Positions 54,044 to 64,000 of a stretch of 64,000 nucleotides of DNA are shown one piece after another. The position numbers and the translations under genes are program-made. The notes below the pieces were generated by a model. It saw only the letters and a program-made list of their open reading frames with translations, was not told the origin of the DNA and made no database searches. This DNA comes from Xenorhabdus innexi. GTDB lineage: Bacteria; Pseudomonadota; Gammaproteobacteria; Enterobacterales; Enterobacteriaceae. Where the stretch lies: NCBI RefSeq assembly GCF_002632485.1, contig NZ_NIBU01000005.1, positions 1 through 64,000 on the forward strand, read 5' to 3'. Numbering within the stretch: position 1 is the first letter of the stretch; each line of letters starts with the position of its first letter.

Positions 54044-54080
54044 GCCGCTCAGGCAAAAAATGCTTTTTAGCCTGAGCAGT
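54044..54080 (-). terminator. Terminator of grxA
   Basis: On the minus strand GCTCAGGC and GCCTGAGC form an 8-bp stem around an A/T-rich loop (stem arms within 54048-54078). It lies about 15 bases past the grxA stop and upstream of the rybB promoter, keeping the two transcripts apart. The U-tract is inside the loop rather than after the stem. Confidence 0.5.
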
Positions 54081-54093
54081 AGTGATGCCGTGA

Positions 54094-54357
54094 TTATTTA
54101 TACAGTTCCAGATTCTCTTTGGCGTAGGCTTCAAAGTCAGTACAGCCGCCAATGTGTGTTTCATCAATGAAAATCTGGGGAACTGTCTCAACAGTTTTGC
54201 CTACCGTTTTTGACAAGTCTTCTTTGGTGATACCCTCTGCCAAAATATCCACATAACGGTAATCAAAGTCTTCACGCTCTGTTTTTAATTTTTCAGCCAG
54301 TTCTTTTGCGCGGACACAGTATGGGCAACCGGGGCGACCAAAAATGACAGTGTACAT
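54094..54357 (-). CDS. grxA: Glutaredoxin 1
   Basis: A small glutathione-dependent thiol-disulfide oxidoreductase that reduces ribonucleotide reductase and others. The 87 residues (E. coli 85) carry the CPYC active site at 11-14, the cis-proline region TVPQIFI, and the glutathione-binding GGCTDFEAY. AAGGAG precedes the ATG. It is divergent from ybjC, as in E. coli, where OxyR controls grxA. Confidence 0.95.
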   Translation of the reverse strand: MYTVIFGRPGCPYCVRAKELAEKLKTEREDFDYRYVDILAEGITKEDLSKTVGKTVETVPQIFIDETHIGGCTDFEAYAKENLELYK

Positions 54358-54558
54358 ATAAACTCCTTAAGTAGTAATGAACATGGACTACATTGATATG
54401 TCATCTTGAGTTACTATGCCTGTAAGCGCCGATAAAAAAAAGCAGGAATTTCCTTTCGTTTTAATTAGTCCTGCCAATACAAGTGATTCAGATATGATTA
54501 TCTGGTAAGGCATGGTTAAAATTTATCACCCATATCAGATTTGGAAGGTAGTCAACAA

Positions 54559-54870
54559 ATGAAGAAAAGTACATCAGAAGAGATGCGTTCGTTGGCTGAT
54601 ATGCCAAAGCTGGTTATTTTGTTGGAAGTATTGGGTATCGGGTTATTAGCGTTAGTCTATTTATCGATAACTGATAGCATAATTCTATCACCTTTATTAA
54701 TGACGACAGAAGCACACATTGCTATGATCTTATTGGGCATTGGCTGTTTGATTCCCGCAGCTATCCATATTATCTGGCGTGCGATCTATAATCTTTCTTT
54801 CTTAGGCATTGATCATAAGAAAGAGAGCAAAAATCATCGGGTTGTTTCTGATAGAGAAAAAACAGAATAG
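54559..54870 (+). CDS. ybjC: DUF1418 membrane protein YbjC
   Basis: A 103-residue protein with two hydrophobic helices (about residues 21-40 and 53-75) joined by a short loop, matching E. coli YbjC (95) in layout and in the LADMPKLVILLEVLGIGLLAL region. The C-terminus is charged. The ATG at 54559 is chosen because GGAAGG lies ten bases upstream. Function is unknown. In E. coli it precedes nfsA and rimK; both are missing here and ybjN follows directly. Confidence 0.8.
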   Translation: MKKSTSEEMRSLADMPKLVILLEVLGIGLLALVYLSITDSIILSPLLMTTEAHIAMILLGIGCLIPAAIHIIWRAIYNLSFLGIDHKKESKNHRVVSDREKTE

Positions 54871-54952
54871 GTTAACGATTTCATGTTGCTATCCTAATAG
54901 CGTGTTTTCTGAAGGTAGCAGATGTCACTTTTAGTCATATGAGGTTGATTCA

Positions 54953-55465
54953 ATGGATTCTATGGTTATCCCAAATTTAGCAACATTACGTAACTGGCTT
55001 GATAAACTCAAAATCTCTTATTTTGAAAATGAAGCAAGTCAGGTATTGCATTTGCCTCATATGCAGAACATTGAGGGCTTGTTTGATGCCAAGATTGATC
55101 TGCTGGAAGGGGTTGTCTTTTTTTCCGCTTTGGCAGAAGTCAGGCCAACGGCAATCATTCCATTGGTTGCGAATCTGAGCCAGATTAATGCCAGTTCTCT
55201 TACTGTTAAGGCATTCCTTGATATTCAGGATGAAAATTTACCAAAACTTATTGTCTGTCAGTCATTTCCTGTCGCTGCGGGTATGACTTTCCAGCAATTT
55301 TCTCATTTTCTGAAACAGGGCGAGGAACAGATTTCCAATGTGATTTTCGAAGTCCACAGTCACAACTTTCTGTATGTCACGAGTGATATGGAAAGTGAAA
55401 TGGAAGTAGAAGATGATGAAGAAGCACAGGCTTCGACAGAAACTTCAACGTTTACTTTGCACTAA
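54953..55465 (+). CDS. ybjN: YbjN sensory-transduction-like protein
   Basis: A 170-residue cytoplasmic protein (E. coli 158). The conserved core includes LHLPHMQNIEGLFDAKIDLL and NASSLTVKAFLDIQDENLPK. The C-terminus has an acidic insert (MEVEDDEEAQAS) before the conserved FTLH end. YbjN has a type III secretion chaperone-like fold and affects motility and stress traits; the molecular action is not established. GAGG precedes the start. Confidence 0.9.
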   Translation: MDSMVIPNLATLRNWLDKLKISYFENEASQVLHLPHMQNIEGLFDAKIDLLEGVVFFSALAEVRPTAIIPLVANLSQINASSLTVKAFLDIQDENLPKLIVCQSFPVAAGMTFQQFSHFLKQGEEQISNVIFEVHSHNFLYVTSDMESEMEVEDDEEAQASTETSTFTLH

Positions 55466-55489
55466 TATATTTTAATGTGGTCTTTTACA

Positions 55490-56623
55490 ATGCAGTGTGC
55501 GCAGTATATCGCGGGGCATTGTCACTCCTGCCAGTGGCTTGATAAGTCCTATTTACATCAGTTATCAGATAAACAAGAACATTTACAGCAGCTTTTACGA
55601 GAAACTCCTAACACGTGCTGGCAGCCTCCTGTTGCCAGCAAGCTTAGTGGATTTCGTAATAAAGCTAAAATGGTCGTGAGTGGTAGTGTCGAACGCCCGT
55701 TGCTCGGAATGCTTCATCGGGATGGGAGAACAGTCGATCTCTGTGATTGCCCTTTGTATCCACAACACTTTCAGCCGGTATTTGACGCAATAAAAATATT
55801 TATTGCGAAAGCGGGGTTAGTGCCATACAACGTTGCACGTAAAAAGGGTGAGCTGAAATATATTCTGTTGACCGAAAGCCGGGCTGATAAAGAGATGATG
55901 CTGAGGTTTGTGTTGCGTTCAGAAACTAAGCTGGGGCAGCTAAAACGAGCCTTACCATGGCTACAGGAGCAGTTACCACAATTGACGGTAATTTCTGCCA
56001 ATATTCAGCCGACTCATATGGCAATCCTTGAAGGTGAAAAAGAGATTCTTTTCACTGAAAAGAAAATGTTACGGGAAAATTTTAACAATATTCCGTTGTA
56101 TATTCGTCCCCGGAGTTTCTTCCAGACGAATCCGGCTATTGCCTCACAGCTATATATGACAGCAGGGCAATGGGTCAGGGATCTGAATATAAGCAGTATG
56201 TGGGATCTGTTTTGTGGTGCAGGAGGCTTTGGCCTGCATTGTGCAGATAAAGAAACCAAGTTGACAGGGATTGAGATCAGTGAAGAGGCGATTGCCTGTG
56301 CCAGAAATTCGGCTGATAGTCTCGGGCTTAAACATGTTGAATTTCAGGCTCTGGATTCTACGCATTTTGCGCTTGATAAGTCACAGATCCCGGAGTTGGT
56401 ATTAGTTAATCCACCTCGCAGGGGGATAGGTAAAGAACTTTGCCAGTATCTTAATCGAATGGCACCTGAGTTTATTCTTTACTCAAGTTGTAATGCGGAA
56501 ACGATGGCAAAAGATATCATGATGCTCGAACGATACCGGATAGAAAAAGTGCAGTTATTCGATATGTTTCCACATACTGAACATTATGAAGCTCTGGCTC
56601 TGTTGGTTCTGGATAAAAATTGA
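55490..56623 (+). CDS. rlmC: 23S rRNA m5U747 methyltransferase
   Basis: An SAM-dependent iron-sulfur RNA methyltransferase of 377 residues (E. coli 375). Cluster cysteines fall in [16 protein letters not shown] and DLCDCPLYP. The SAM motif is [13 protein letters not shown] and the nucleophile region is [13 protein letters not shown]. The ATG at 55490 is chosen by homology; another ATG at 55475 is in frame. It lies just after ybjN. Confidence 0.94.
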   Translation: MQCAQYIAGHCHSCQWLDKSYLHQLSDKQEHLQQLLRETPNTCWQPPVASKLSGFRNKAKMVVSGSVERPLLGMLHRDGRTVDLCDCPLYPQHFQPVFDAIKIFIAKAGLVPYNVARKKGELKYILLTESRADKEMMLRFVLRSETKLGQLKRALPWLQEQLPQLTVISANIQPTHMAILEGEKEILFTEKKMLRENFNNIPLYIRPRSFFQTNPAIASQLYMTAGQWVRDLNISSMWDLFCGAGGFGLHCADKETKLTGIEISEEAIACARNSADSLGLKHVEFQALDSTHFALDKSQIPELVLVNPPRRGIGKELCQYLNRMAPEFILYSSCNAETMAKDIMMLERYRIEKVQLFDMFPHTEHYEALALLVLDKN

Positions 56624-56639
56624 CCGGAAATAAGGAATG

Positions 56640-56670
56640 GCTTCCATTGTGGGTAATCAGCAATGGAAGC
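56640..56670. terminator. Hairpin between rlmC and artM
   Basis: GCTTCCATTG (56640-56649) pairs with CAATGGAAGC (56661-56670). It sits between convergent genes, 16 bases past rlmC and 31 bases past artM. The T-run is weak. Confidence 0.6.
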
Positions 56671-56700
56671 AAAGAGAGACACAAATTCATAGTGAACAGT

Positions 56701-57369
56701 TTAATGACGTTGCTCAAATGATAACGTGCGTCGTTCAAAAATACGCATCAGCAATGTCAGAAGGCCATTTATGCAGAGATAAATGATACCTGCTGCAACA
56801 AAAACGGTTGCATCATAACTGCGGCCAAATTGTAGCTGGCTGTATCCCATAATATCCAACAGGGTGATTGTACTGGCCAGTGAAGTGCTTTTAAAAATCA
56901 AGATAACTTCATTTGAATAGGACGAGAGTGCTCGTTTGAAGGCATACGGCAGTAAAATGCGCATGGAATGTGCCTGCGACATACCAAGTGCATGACAGGA
57001 TTGCCATTGCCCTGCCGGAATTGCTTTAACAGCCCCGTAAAAAAGCTGCGTAGAATACGCGGCGCTATTTAAAGCCAGTGTCACCATAGCACAGAGCCAC
57101 GGCTCAGACATTAACTGCCATAACCACGGGTACTCTTTTATTAATGGAAATTGGCCGGGACCATAGTAAATCAGAAAGAACTGTACGAGTAAGGGAGTGC
57201 CGGTGAATAGTGTTATATAGCCTTTCACCAGTTGAGATAAAACCGGCAGTTTCATTGTCAGAATCACAGTCAGGATGACTGACAGCATAAATGCCACCAG
57301 CAATGCGGTGAAAGTGAGGCTAAGACTGGTTTGCAGACCCGGTAAAATATCCTTTATATACTCAAACAT
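56701..57369 (-). CDS. artM: Arginine ABC transporter permease ArtM
   Basis: One of two inner-membrane permease subunits of the arginine importer. The ATG at 57369 gives 222 residues, the E. coli length, beginning [20 protein letters not shown]. The EAA loop region is [20 protein letters not shown]. It overlaps the end of artQ by 8 bases, indicating translational coupling. Confidence 0.94.
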   Translation of the reverse strand: MFEYIKDILPGLQTSLSLTFTALLVAFMLSVILTVILTMKLPVLSQLVKGYITLFTGTPLLVQFFLIYYGPGQFPLIKEYPWLWQLMSEPWLCAMVTLALNSAAYSTQLFYGAVKAIPAGQWQSCHALGMSQAHSMRILLPYAFKRALSSYSNEVILIFKSTSLASTITLLDIMGYSQLQFGRSYDATVFVAAGIIYLCINGLLTLLMRIFERRTLSFEQRH

Positions 57370-58084
57370 CAGAAGTACTCCGTTCAAAATGAGTCGCACG
57401 TACTTCAAGTCGCTTGAGAATAAATTGGCTCACCAATGTGATAAGTAAATAGATTATGGCGGCTACCATATACCATGTGAATGGTTCTTGTGTGCGAGTG
57501 GCGATACTTTTTGTTTGTAACATCAAATCATTAACGCTTATTAACGAGACCAGAGCCGTATCTTTTAATAAAACCAGCCACTGATTACCAAGGCCGGGTA
57601 AAGCATGGCGCCACATTTGCGGCATGATCAGGCGGAAAAATATGCGGCTCTGGCTTAACCCCAGTGCCTGACCAGCTTCTCGCTGCCCGGCAGGAATCGC
57701 TTTTAATGCTCCTCTTATTGTCTGAGATGCATAGGCTGAATAAAGGAGCGAAAGCGCAATGACACCGCAAAGGAAAGGGCTGACATCAAAACTGTCAATT
57801 TCCATCTGTATTCTGAACTGGCAGACCACCAGATTGATATCAAGACCATCTGATAAAAGAATAAGAAGTTGTGAACTCCCGAAATAGATAAAAAGAACTA
57901 CCAGAATTTCAGGCAGCCCACGGATCAGAGTAACCCAACAGGAGCCTAAGAGTGCAAAGGTTTTCCAGCGCGAAGATTCCCAGCCAGCAAAAATCATTGC
58001 CAGAATCAGGCCTGCTATGAGAGAGGAAACAGCAAGGCCGACGGTGATACCGGCGGCACTGATTAAAGATTGAAGTTCATTCAT
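57362..58084 (-). CDS. artQ: Arginine ABC transporter permease ArtQ
   Basis: The partner permease, 240 residues (E. coli 238), with five helices. The EAA motif reads [20 protein letters not shown]. It follows artI by 10 bases and leads into artM. Confidence 0.94.
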   Translation of the reverse strand: MNELQSLISAAGITVGLAVSSLIAGLILAMIFAGWESSRWKTFALLGSCWVTLIRGLPEILVVLFIYFGSSQLLILLSDGLDINLVVCQFRIQMEIDSFDVSPFLCGVIALSLLYSAYASQTIRGALKAIPAGQREAGQALGLSQSRIFFRLIMPQMWRHALPGLGNQWLVLLKDTALVSLISVNDLMLQTKSIATRTQEPFTWYMVAAIIYLLITLVSQFILKRLEVRATHFERSTSDV

Positions 58085-58094
58085 TGGCGTTCAA

Positions 58095-58838
58095 TTAGTT
58101 ATTTTTTCCAAACCATTTTTTGTAGATGGTGTCATAAGTGCCATCCTGTTTGATTTCTGCCAGAGCTTTATTCAGCTTGTTCAACAGGTCTGTATTGCCC
58201 TTACGAACAGCGATCCCCAAACCGGTACCAAAGTAATTTTTATCAGTGACTCTCTCACCAATTGTGCCCAGTTCTTTATTCTTTTTCAGCCATTCATTGA
58301 CAACAGCAGTATCACCAAATATTGCCTCAATACGACCATTTTTCAGGTCAAGGATTGCATTCTGGTAGCTGTCATATGGCACTGTTTTTAATTCTTTATG
58401 CTGTTCCATCAGGTATTTTTGATGGGTTGTACCATTCTGAGTGCCTACAAGCTTGCCTTTCAGCTCATCAACTTTGGAAAACTTACCTTTAACAACCACA
58501 AAATCGGCGGAGTTATCATAATAAGTATCAGTGAAATCAACCTGTTTTTTTCTGTCAGGCGTAATATCAATACCAGCCATTAACACATCGACACGGCGGA
58601 ATTTCAGACTGGGAATAAGACTGTCAAATGCTTGATTGGTGAAGCTACATTCGGCATTGATTTTTTTACACATAGCATCTGCCAGATCTACATCGAACCC
58701 CTGAATTTTATTGTTGGCATCAACAAATTCAAATGGAGGGTAGGTTGCTTCAGTCGCAAAGTGCAGAGTTTCTTTCTCTGCAGCGGTTGCTGATAGGGTG
58801 ATTGTAGAGAATAAAGCTGCAAGCAATAATTTTTTCAT
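58095..58838 (-). CDS. artI: Arginine ABC transporter periplasmic binding protein
   Basis: A periplasmic solute-binding protein of 247 residues with a signal peptide, MKKLLLAALFSTITLSATAA, cleaved after Ala. The ligand-binding core FATEATYPPFEFVDANN and the GFDVDLADAMCKKI segment mark the ArtI/ArtJ family. The position between artP and artQ identifies it as ArtI. No separate artJ follows artM, unlike in E. coli. The ATG at 58838 has AGGA at good distance. Confidence 0.92.
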   Translation of the reverse strand: MKKLLLAALFSTITLSATAAEKETLHFATEATYPPFEFVDANNKIQGFDVDLADAMCKKINAECSFTNQAFDSLIPSLKFRRVDVLMAGIDITPDRKKQVDFTDTYYDNSADFVVVKGKFSKVDELKGKLVGTQNGTTHQKYLMEQHKELKTVPYDSYQNAILDLKNGRIEAIFGDTAVVNEWLKKNKELGTIGERVTDKNYFGTGLGIAVRKGNTDLLNKLNKALAEIKQDGTYDTIYKKWFGKNN

Positions 58839-58934
58839 AGCCATGTCCTGTAATTGATGAGCATGTGATTGATGATTATTTTTCTGACACTATTTTTGCA
58901 TGGGGGGCTGTATAGCTGGCTCAGTATGACAAAC

Positions 58935-59663
58935 TTAGTGTGACAAATAATGAGCAAAAGCTTCTGTTTGAGGCTTCAAAAAATGACTTGCATCACCTTT
59001 TTCTATAATTCTTCCTTTTTCCATATAAATAACCTGACTGGCTGTTTTACGGGCAAGTTCCACTTCATGTGTCACAATAATTTGAGTAATGCCGGTTTCT
59101 GCCAGTTCTTTAATTATCTCAACGACCTGAGATGTGATTTCGGGGTCAAGTGCTGCTGTTGGTTCATCAAATAACAGAACCTGAGGTTCCATCATGAGTG
59201 CGCGTGCAATAGCGACCCGTTGCTGTTGCCCCCCTGACAAATTCAGCGGAAAGCGATGAGCAAATTCTTCAAGATGAAGACGGGAGAGTAACTTAGCTGC
59301 TTTTTCCAAGGATTGTTGTTTGGATAAGCCTAAAACCCGACAGGGAGCTTCAGTCAGGTTATCCATTACGGTTAAATGCGGCCATAAGTTATATTGCTGA
59401 AAAACCATCCCCACATGCTGCCGCAGTGCGCGAATCTCTTTTGCATTAGGGGGTTGTTTAAAATCAAATTGATGCTTTGCTATACTTAACTGACCGGAAC
59501 GAGGCATCTCCAGTAAATTCAGGACTCGCAGTAAGGAACTTTTGCCTGCACCACTAGGGCCGAGCAGAACAACGGTTTCTCCTGAACCACATTCAAAGTC
59601 GATATCAAACAGAGCCTGACTAGTCCCATAGAAACAATTGATATTTTTTAATTGAATTCTCAT
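58935..59663 (-). CDS. artP: Arginine ABC transporter ATPase ArtP
   Basis: The cytoplasmic ATPase, 242 residues as in E. coli. It shows Walker [10 protein letters not shown] (about 35-43), signature [10 protein letters not shown], and Walker [13 protein letters not shown]. It is the first gene of artPIQM. Weak ARG-box-like sequences lie at 59673-59687 and 59710-59725, but their spacing is not the usual one for ArgR, so regulation is uncertain. Confidence 0.95.
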   Translation of the reverse strand: MRIQLKNINCFYGTSQALFDIDFECGSGETVVLLGPSGAGKSSLLRVLNLLEMPRSGQLSIAKHQFDFKQPPNAKEIRALRQHVGMVFQQYNLWPHLTVMDNLTEAPCRVLGLSKQQSLEKAAKLLSRLHLEEFAHRFPLNLSGGQQQRVAIARALMMEPQVLLFDEPTAALDPEITSQVVEIIKELAETGITQIIVTHEVELARKTASQVIYMEKGRIIEKGDASHFLKPQTEAFAHYLSH

Positions 59664-59873
59664 GCGAAAACTATGAATAGTTAATTAGTTTATGGATGTT
59701 AATCCCAAAAGAATAACTATGCAATAATATGCGCGTAAAATCGTTATTTTAGTCAATTTTATAAATTTTCTAATCAGGACTCGTTCTTTTTATGATCTGC
59801 TTTTTATTGGATTGCCTTTTTTTAGTTTGAATATTAAGTTGTTAAATAATGCCTTATGTTTGTTGTTTTGAAT

Positions 59874-60776
59874 CTATCGGGTAAAAAATGCGATAAATAT
59901 AGGTGTCATCAAACTTAAAATGAAGCCGTGAACAATCGCTGCGGGTACAATACTTATGCCCCCACAACGCTGTAGTATGGGTAATGTGAAATCTATTGAT
60001 GCTGCTCCGGTTAAACCTAATGCAGTAGAACGATAGCGGTTGATCAACATAGGAAGAAGCATAATTGATGCCAGCTCACGAGCCAGATCATTAAAAAAAG
60101 CCGTACTGCCAAGCACAGGCCCGTAAGCGTCAGAGAGTAAAATACCGGAAAGAGAATACCAGCCGTATCCAGATGCAACAGCCAAGCCTGTTTTGGTTGG
60201 TAAGCCAAGCAGGAATGCTGCTATAACCCCGCCAATAAGAGAACTGATAGCGACAATAACAGCAATAACCGCTCCACGGCGATTCATCAATGTCTGTTTC
60301 AAACTCAAGCCGTTATTACGTAGCTGGATACCAACAAGAAACAGTAAGAAAATTAAGGTAATCGTGCTGGCTTTGTCGGCAAACTTAAACAATGACAATT
60401 CTGTCAGACCGAGCAAAAAACCTAATATTAGAGCGCCACATAATTTGATGGAATCAAATGCCATATGCAGACGGGAAGGGGGGCTTTCCTGTTTATGCCC
60501 TGTGATAATCCACGGCTCTTTTTTATCCAGAAAAAAAAGTGCCAGCCAGTTAGTTGCAAAGATACATAAAAAAAATGTCATCGCATACAGTAGGATAGAG
60601 AGCAAATTGCTGCCTAGATCATCCAGTATGGCAAGGCTGATGCCCATGAGCAGGAGAATGAGATAAACCATGATATTGAGCAATTTGTGAACTCTGGTGA
60701 GTATCATTTTGTTATTTAGGCGAATCAGATAACCCAGAATCAATGGAAGGAGGATAATCAGTAATCCTGAATACAT
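59874..60776 (-). CDS. lysO: Lysine exporter LysO (YbjE)
   Basis: An inner-membrane protein of 300 residues (E. coli 299) with eight or more helices in two DUF340 halves. LysO exports L-lysine and lysine analogues; in E. coli it is under ArgP control. The conserved GYGWYSLSGILLSDAYGPVLG segment is present. AAGGA precedes the ATG. It lies beside the arginine importer, as in E. coli. Confidence 0.92.
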   Translation of the reverse strand: MYSGLLIILLPLILGYLIRLNNKMILTRVHKLLNIMVYLILLLMGISLAILDDLGSNLLSILLYAMTFFLCIFATNWLALFFLDKKEPWIITGHKQESPPSRLHMAFDSIKLCGALILGFLLGLTELSLFKFADKASTITLIFLLFLVGIQLRNNGLSLKQTLMNRRGAVIAVIVAISSLIGGVIAAFLLGLPTKTGLAVASGYGWYSLSGILLSDAYGPVLGSTAFFNDLARELASIMLLPMLINRYRSTALGLTGAASIDFTLPILQRCGGISIVPAAIVHGFILSLMTPIFIAFFTR

Positions 60777-61284
60777 GTTACATATCCTTATAATAAACGT
60801 CTTTTATCTTTTAATCTGGCTTTATACTCTTGTCTTTCAAGTCGCGTTTTTGTTGATTGCACTTATGCTAGATATAAAGTTAGTCATAAAAACTAAAAAA
60901 GCTGTAACAACAAATAATTCACACTACTATAACATGCTGGGTAAAGGAAAACCTACTGTAATTCAGCCCATTTTTGTTATCCTGCCACTTTGGACTTATA
61001 AAAAAATTAAGTAGATTCAAAGTAAAATAGGGCAATATCATTTTGTATGATGTGGAAACTCGTAATCTTAGAGATATGAGTTAGTTATGGTTGATATTTG
61101 ATGATAAAACTCTCTTGATTCTTACATCTGTTTCATTTACATCCAATTGATTTACATCTCACTCAATTATATTTATTGTGTAAATGTGACAGGTTTTTAG
61201 GGGGAGGGAAAAGAGCGATTATCTGTGGAATAACACGCCACAAATAAAGGGAAATTTACCTGTGGCGCGTGAGTTACGAAACTA
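60777..61284. other. Intergenic region between lysO and cspD
   Basis: No convincing gene. A 79-codon rightward frame (60775-61014) starts at the antisense of the lysO start and has no ribosome site. From about 61128 there are repeated ATTTACATC words. The region near 61234-61271 can form an imperfect stem (CACGCCACA with TGTGGCGCGTG) that may end the cspD transcript. Confidence 0.5.
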
Positions 61285-61518
61285 TTAGTCACTCTTTTTT
61301 AGTTTTGAGCCATCTTCCAAAGGAACAATAAGGCAGGCATGATTGCCTTTAGGGCCTTGGTTAACGCTGAAATTCACTTTTTGCCCAGCTTTCAGCGTCC
61401 TGTAACCATCCATCTGAATAGTCGAATAGTGAGCAAAGATGTCTTCGCCGCCACTAGTAGGGCAAATAAATCCAAAGCCCTTCGCATTATTGAACCATTT
61501 AACAGTGCCTGTTTCCAT
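61285..61518 (-). CDS. cspD: Cold-shock-like protein CspD
   Basis: A stationary-phase single-stranded-DNA-binding protein that inhibits replication. The 77 residues (E. coli 74) include RNP1 KGFGFI and RNP2 DIFAHYS. The C-terminal LEDGSKLKKSD is slightly different from E. coli. The divergent arrangement with clpS-clpA is the same as in E. coli. Confidence 0.95.
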   Translation of the reverse strand: METGTVKWFNNAKGFGFICPTSGGEDIFAHYSTIQMDGYRTLKAGQKVNFSVNQGPKGNHACLIVPLEDGSKLKKSD

Positions 61519-61842
61519 ACTTCTCTATCCCTCGTATTATGATTTCGGGTTTAGGAATCACTAAAAATTTCAGGATCATGAACAGTCGTCCAGCTATGTA
61601 TGGTGTTCATAAAATACACTGTAGTGAAATTGATTTTATCGTCAAGTGCAGAAGTTATGTCTGGTTGCTTCAAATTACCAAAGTTTGATATAGATAACGG
61701 TATCAGGTTTTTAGGTGGAATACTGGCTCTGATCGTCTACGGGAATAAGCAGAGTGCTTTATGTAGTGATAAAATATATAGAGGTAGAACGAATTAGTTC
61801 ATACTAAAATCCGATAGAAAGATAATACTCAGTGGAAAGATA
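61519..61842. other. Divergent promoter region between cspD and clpS
   Basis: A 324-base AT-rich gap without a convincing gene. It should contain divergent promoters for cspD and clpSA; I do not see a clear consensus pair. Confidence 0.5.
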
Positions 61843-62163
61843 ATGAGTCATTTTTATAACAGCTTGAATCTTGAAGAATTTATAGAAGATAAAGAAAAGC
61901 AAGCGTTACAGCCGCCATCAATGTACAAGATAATTCTGAATAATGATGACTATACCCCTATGGAGTTTGTGGTTGACGTATTACAAAAGTTCTTTTCTTA
62001 TGATGTTGAACGAGCAACGCAACTAATGCTGGATGTCCATTACCAAGGGAAGGCAATTTGCGGTATTTATACAGCAGAGGTCGCAGAAACTAAAGCTGCG
62101 CAAGTGAACATGTATGCCAAGGAGCACGAGCATCCGTTACTTTGCACGCTGGAAAAAGTCTGA
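61843..62163 (+). CDS. clpS: ClpS, N-end rule adaptor of ClpAP
   Basis: Delivers proteins with destabilising N-terminal residues to ClpA. It has 106 residues, equal to E. coli. The substrate pocket stretch [16 protein letters not shown] is intact, as is the ClpA-contact region [18 protein letters not shown]. It is 32 bases upstream of clpA and in the same operon. Confidence 0.96.
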   Translation: MSHFYNSLNLEEFIEDKEKQALQPPSMYKIILNNDDYTPMEFVVDVLQKFFSYDVERATQLMLDVHYQGKAICGIYTAEVAETKAAQVNMYAKEHEHPLLCTLEKV

Positions 62164-62195
62164 ATCTGGCTTACTGATTTTAGGAGGAGGTGCTT

Positions 62196-64000
62196 ATGCT
62201 CAATCAAGAATTGGAGCTGAGTCTCAACATTGCTTTTGCCAAAGCAAGGGATAACAGACATGAGTTTATGACTGTAGAGCACCTGCTACTGGCGTTGTTG
62301 AGTAATACATCAGCGCGAGAAGCACTGGAGGCTTGTAAGGTCGATCTGGCGGTTTTACGCCAGGAACTGGAAAATTTTATTACTCAAACAACCCCTTTAT
62401 TACCGGAAAATGATGATCGGGATACCCAGCCAACACTGAGCTTTCAGCGAGTTTTGCAGCGAGCGGTATTTCACGTTCAATCTTCGGGGCGTTCAGAAGT
62501 TTCCGGTGCTAATGTGCTGGTTGCAATTTTTAGCGAACAAGAATCTCAGGCGGCTTATTTATTGCGCAAGCATGATGTCAGCCGACTGGATGTTGTGAAT
62601 TTTATATCTCACGGAACACGTAAAGATGAGCTCGATAATGAGAGCCATCATAATGTTAATCCAGTTCAGGAAGAACAAGCGATAGGTGAGGATAGATTGG
62701 AAAATTTCACTACAAATCTGAATCAGTCTGCCCAAAAAGGGCAAATTGATCCGCTTGTCGGTCGTCAGCATGAATTAGAAAGAACAATTCAGGTGCTGTG
62801 TCGTAGGCGTAAGAATAATCCGTTGCTGGTCGGGGAATCTGGTGTCGGTAAGACCGCGATTGCAGAAGGCCTCGCCTGGCGCATTGTGCAAAAAGATGTT
62901 CCGGCCGTGATGAAGGATTGCACAATTTACTCACTGGATATCGGTTCATTACTGGCCGGGACAAAATATCGTGGTGATTTTGAGAAGCGCTTCAAAACCT
63001 TGTTAAAAACGCTGGAACAGGACAGCAAAAGTATTCTCTTTATTGACGAAATTCATACTATTATCGGTGCGGGTGCCGCTTCGGGTGGTCAGGTGGATGC
63101 TGCCAATCTGATTAAACCTCTTTTATCCAGCGGTCGTATTCGGGTGATTGGTTCGACAACTTATCAGGAATTCAGCAATATTTTTGAAAAAGATCGCGCT
63201 TTGGCCCGTCGGTTTCAGAAGATCGATATTCTGGAGCCGTCTTCTGAAGAAACGGTACAAATCATTAATGGGTTACGTGCTAAATATGAGGCACACCATG
63301 ATGTTCGCTATACAGCAAAAGCGATTCGGGCTGCGGTTGAACTGTCTGTGAAATACATTACTGATCGCCATTTGCCGGATAAAGCCATTGATGTGATTGA
63401 TGAAGCAGGTGCACGTACAAGGTTAGTCCCGGCTAGCCGCCGTCGAAAAACGATTAATGTTGCAGATATTGAGTCCGTTGTTGCCCGTATTGCCCGTATT
63501 CCGGAGAAAACAGTTTCAGCCAGTGATAAAGATGTTCTGAGAACACTGGATGATCGTTTAAAAATGCTGGTTTTTGGTCAGAACAGAGCCATCGGCGCGT
63601 TAACCGAAGCTATCAAAATGAGCCGTGCGGGACTGAGACAGGAGCACAAACCGGTTGGTTCTTTCCTGTTTGCCGGGCCTACAGGCGTTGGTAAGACAGA
63701 AGTGACTGTACAGTTGGCTAAAGTGCTCAATATTAAATTATTACGATTTGATATGTCTGAATATATGGAGCGTCATACAGTCAGTCGCTTGATTGGTGCT
63801 CCGCCGGGTTATGTTGGGTATGATCAGGGTGGTTTATTAACGGATGCTATTATTAAACACCCTCATTCCGTGTTGTTGCTTGATGAAATTGAGAAAGCCC
63901 ATCCAGATGTGTTCAACATTCTGCTTCAGGTGATGGATAATGGAACATTGACGGATAACAATGGCCGCAAAGCTGATTTCCGTAATGTTATTCTGGTGAT
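62196..64000 (+). CDS. clpA: ClpA, ATPase subunit of ClpAP protease (3' end outside window)
   Basis: A Hsp100 unfoldase that feeds substrates to ClpP. The ATG at 62196 follows a very strong TAGGAGGAGG site. About 601 of roughly 758 residues are visible without interruption. The order is the N-domain ([19 protein letters not shown]), first AAA+ module with GESGVGKT, second AAA+ module with GPTGVGKT, and Walker [11 protein letters not shown]. The C-terminal ClpP-binding loop lies past the window. Confidence 0.96.
   Translation, partial: MLNQELELSLNIAFAKARDNRHEFMTVEHLLLALLSNTSAREALEACKVDLAVLRQELENFITQTTPLLPENDDRDTQPTLSFQRVLQRAVFHVQSSGRSEVSGANVLVAIFSEQESQAAYLLRKHDVSRLDVVNFISHGTRKDELDNESHHNVNPVQEEQAIGEDRLENFTTNLNQSAQKGQIDPLVGRQHELERTIQVLCRRRKNNPLLVGESGVGKTAIAEGLAWRIVQKDVPAVMKDCTIYSLDIGSLLAGTKYRGDFEKRFKTLLKTLEQDSKSILFIDEIHTIIGAGAASGGQVDAANLIKPLLSSGRIRVIGSTTYQEFSNIFEKDRALARRFQKIDILEPSSEETVQIINGLRAKYEAHHDVRYTAKAIRAAVELSVKYITDRHLPDKAIDVIDEAGARTRLVPASRRRKTINVADIESVVARIARIPEKTVSASDKDVLRTLDDRLKMLVFGQNRAIGALTEAIKMSRAGLRQEHKPVGSFLFAGPTGVGKTEVTVQLAKVLNIKLLRFDMSEYMERHTVSRLIGAPPGYVGYDQGGLLTDAIIKHPHSVLLLDEIEKAHPDVFNILLQVMDNGTLTDNNGRKADFRNVILV

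Noticed and set aside
53913-54170. 85-codon plus-strand frame over rybB and grxA ends
   Set aside because: It is antisense to the rybB promoter and the grxA 3' end and has no ribosome site.
59673-59725. Pair of ARG boxes upstream of artP
   Set aside because: Both half-matches are imperfect and their centres are about 38 bases apart, not the spacing normally seen for ArgR pairs.
60775-61014. 79-codon hydrophobic frame divergent from lysO
   Set aside because: It starts antisense to the lysO start codon, lacks a ribosome site and loses any membrane-protein pattern in its second half.

Overview
The window is a chromosomal segment of an enterobacterium, most likely Xenorhabdus or its sister genus Photorhabdus (Morganellaceae). 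This placement is inferred from three things: block-by-block gene order shared with Escherichia coli, an AT-leaning base composition with long AT-rich intergenic stretches, and an R-type/P2-like tail-fibre gene of the kind these insect-pathogenic genera carry. No rRNA, tRNA or CRISPR array was seen. One small RNA (RybB) and one attenuator leader peptide (HisL) are clearly present.

Layout. 1-1.9 kb: left-edge IS200/IS605-type element (tnpB partial, tnpA complete) abutting an unrecognised, probably damaged gene. 2.4-8.3 kb: YeaQ-like membrane protein, sseA, a small membrane protein, dinG, PhnA-domain protein, dps, rhtA. 8.6-12.7 kb: accessory block of two GNAT acetyltransferases (the second frameshifted), a CynX/NimT-type MFS carrier, an SDR-like protein and a Gfo/Idh/MocA oxidoreductase. 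13-16.6 kb: ybiT, moeB-moeA. 16.8-31.9 kb: YbfB-like MFS carrier, folE-yeiB, sanA, maeA, cdd, yohK-yohJ, metG, mrp, udk-dcd-asmA. 32-34.2 kb: an orphan phage-type tail-fibre gene with three 210-bp internal repeats, sitting alone between asmA and yegH. 34.4-39.8 kb: yegH, gnd, yeaK, yiaY. 40-47.5 kb: the complete histidine operon hisGDCBHAFI with its attenuator and hisL. 47.9-52.1 kb: yeeZ, a frameshift-split gstB-like gene, a dacC-type carboxypeptidase, sdaC. 53-64 kb: ybjG, rybB, grxA, ybjC, ybjN, rlmC, artPIQM, lysO, cspD, clpS and the 5' four-fifths of clpA.

How the genes work together. Most are core housekeeping genes: histidine synthesis under attenuation, molybdenum cofactor synthesis (moeAB), pyrimidine salvage and dUTP supply (cdd, udk, dcd), the pentose phosphate pathway (gnd), arginine uptake (art), envelope maintenance (asmA, sanA, ybjG, dacC, with RybB as the sigma-E outer-membrane-protein repressor), and the ClpAP/ClpS N-end-rule protease next to its stationary-phase companion cspD. 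The parts unlike a plain core chromosome are the IS element, the GNAT/MFS/oxidoreductase block, the lone tail fibre, and three coding regions each apparently broken by a one-base change in an A5 or T5 run.

No obviously new multi-gene system was found. The best leads are the orphan repeat-bearing tail fibre, the unknown gene beside the IS, short tandem repeats near the his promoter and after yiaY, and two unannotated-looking small membrane-protein genes.
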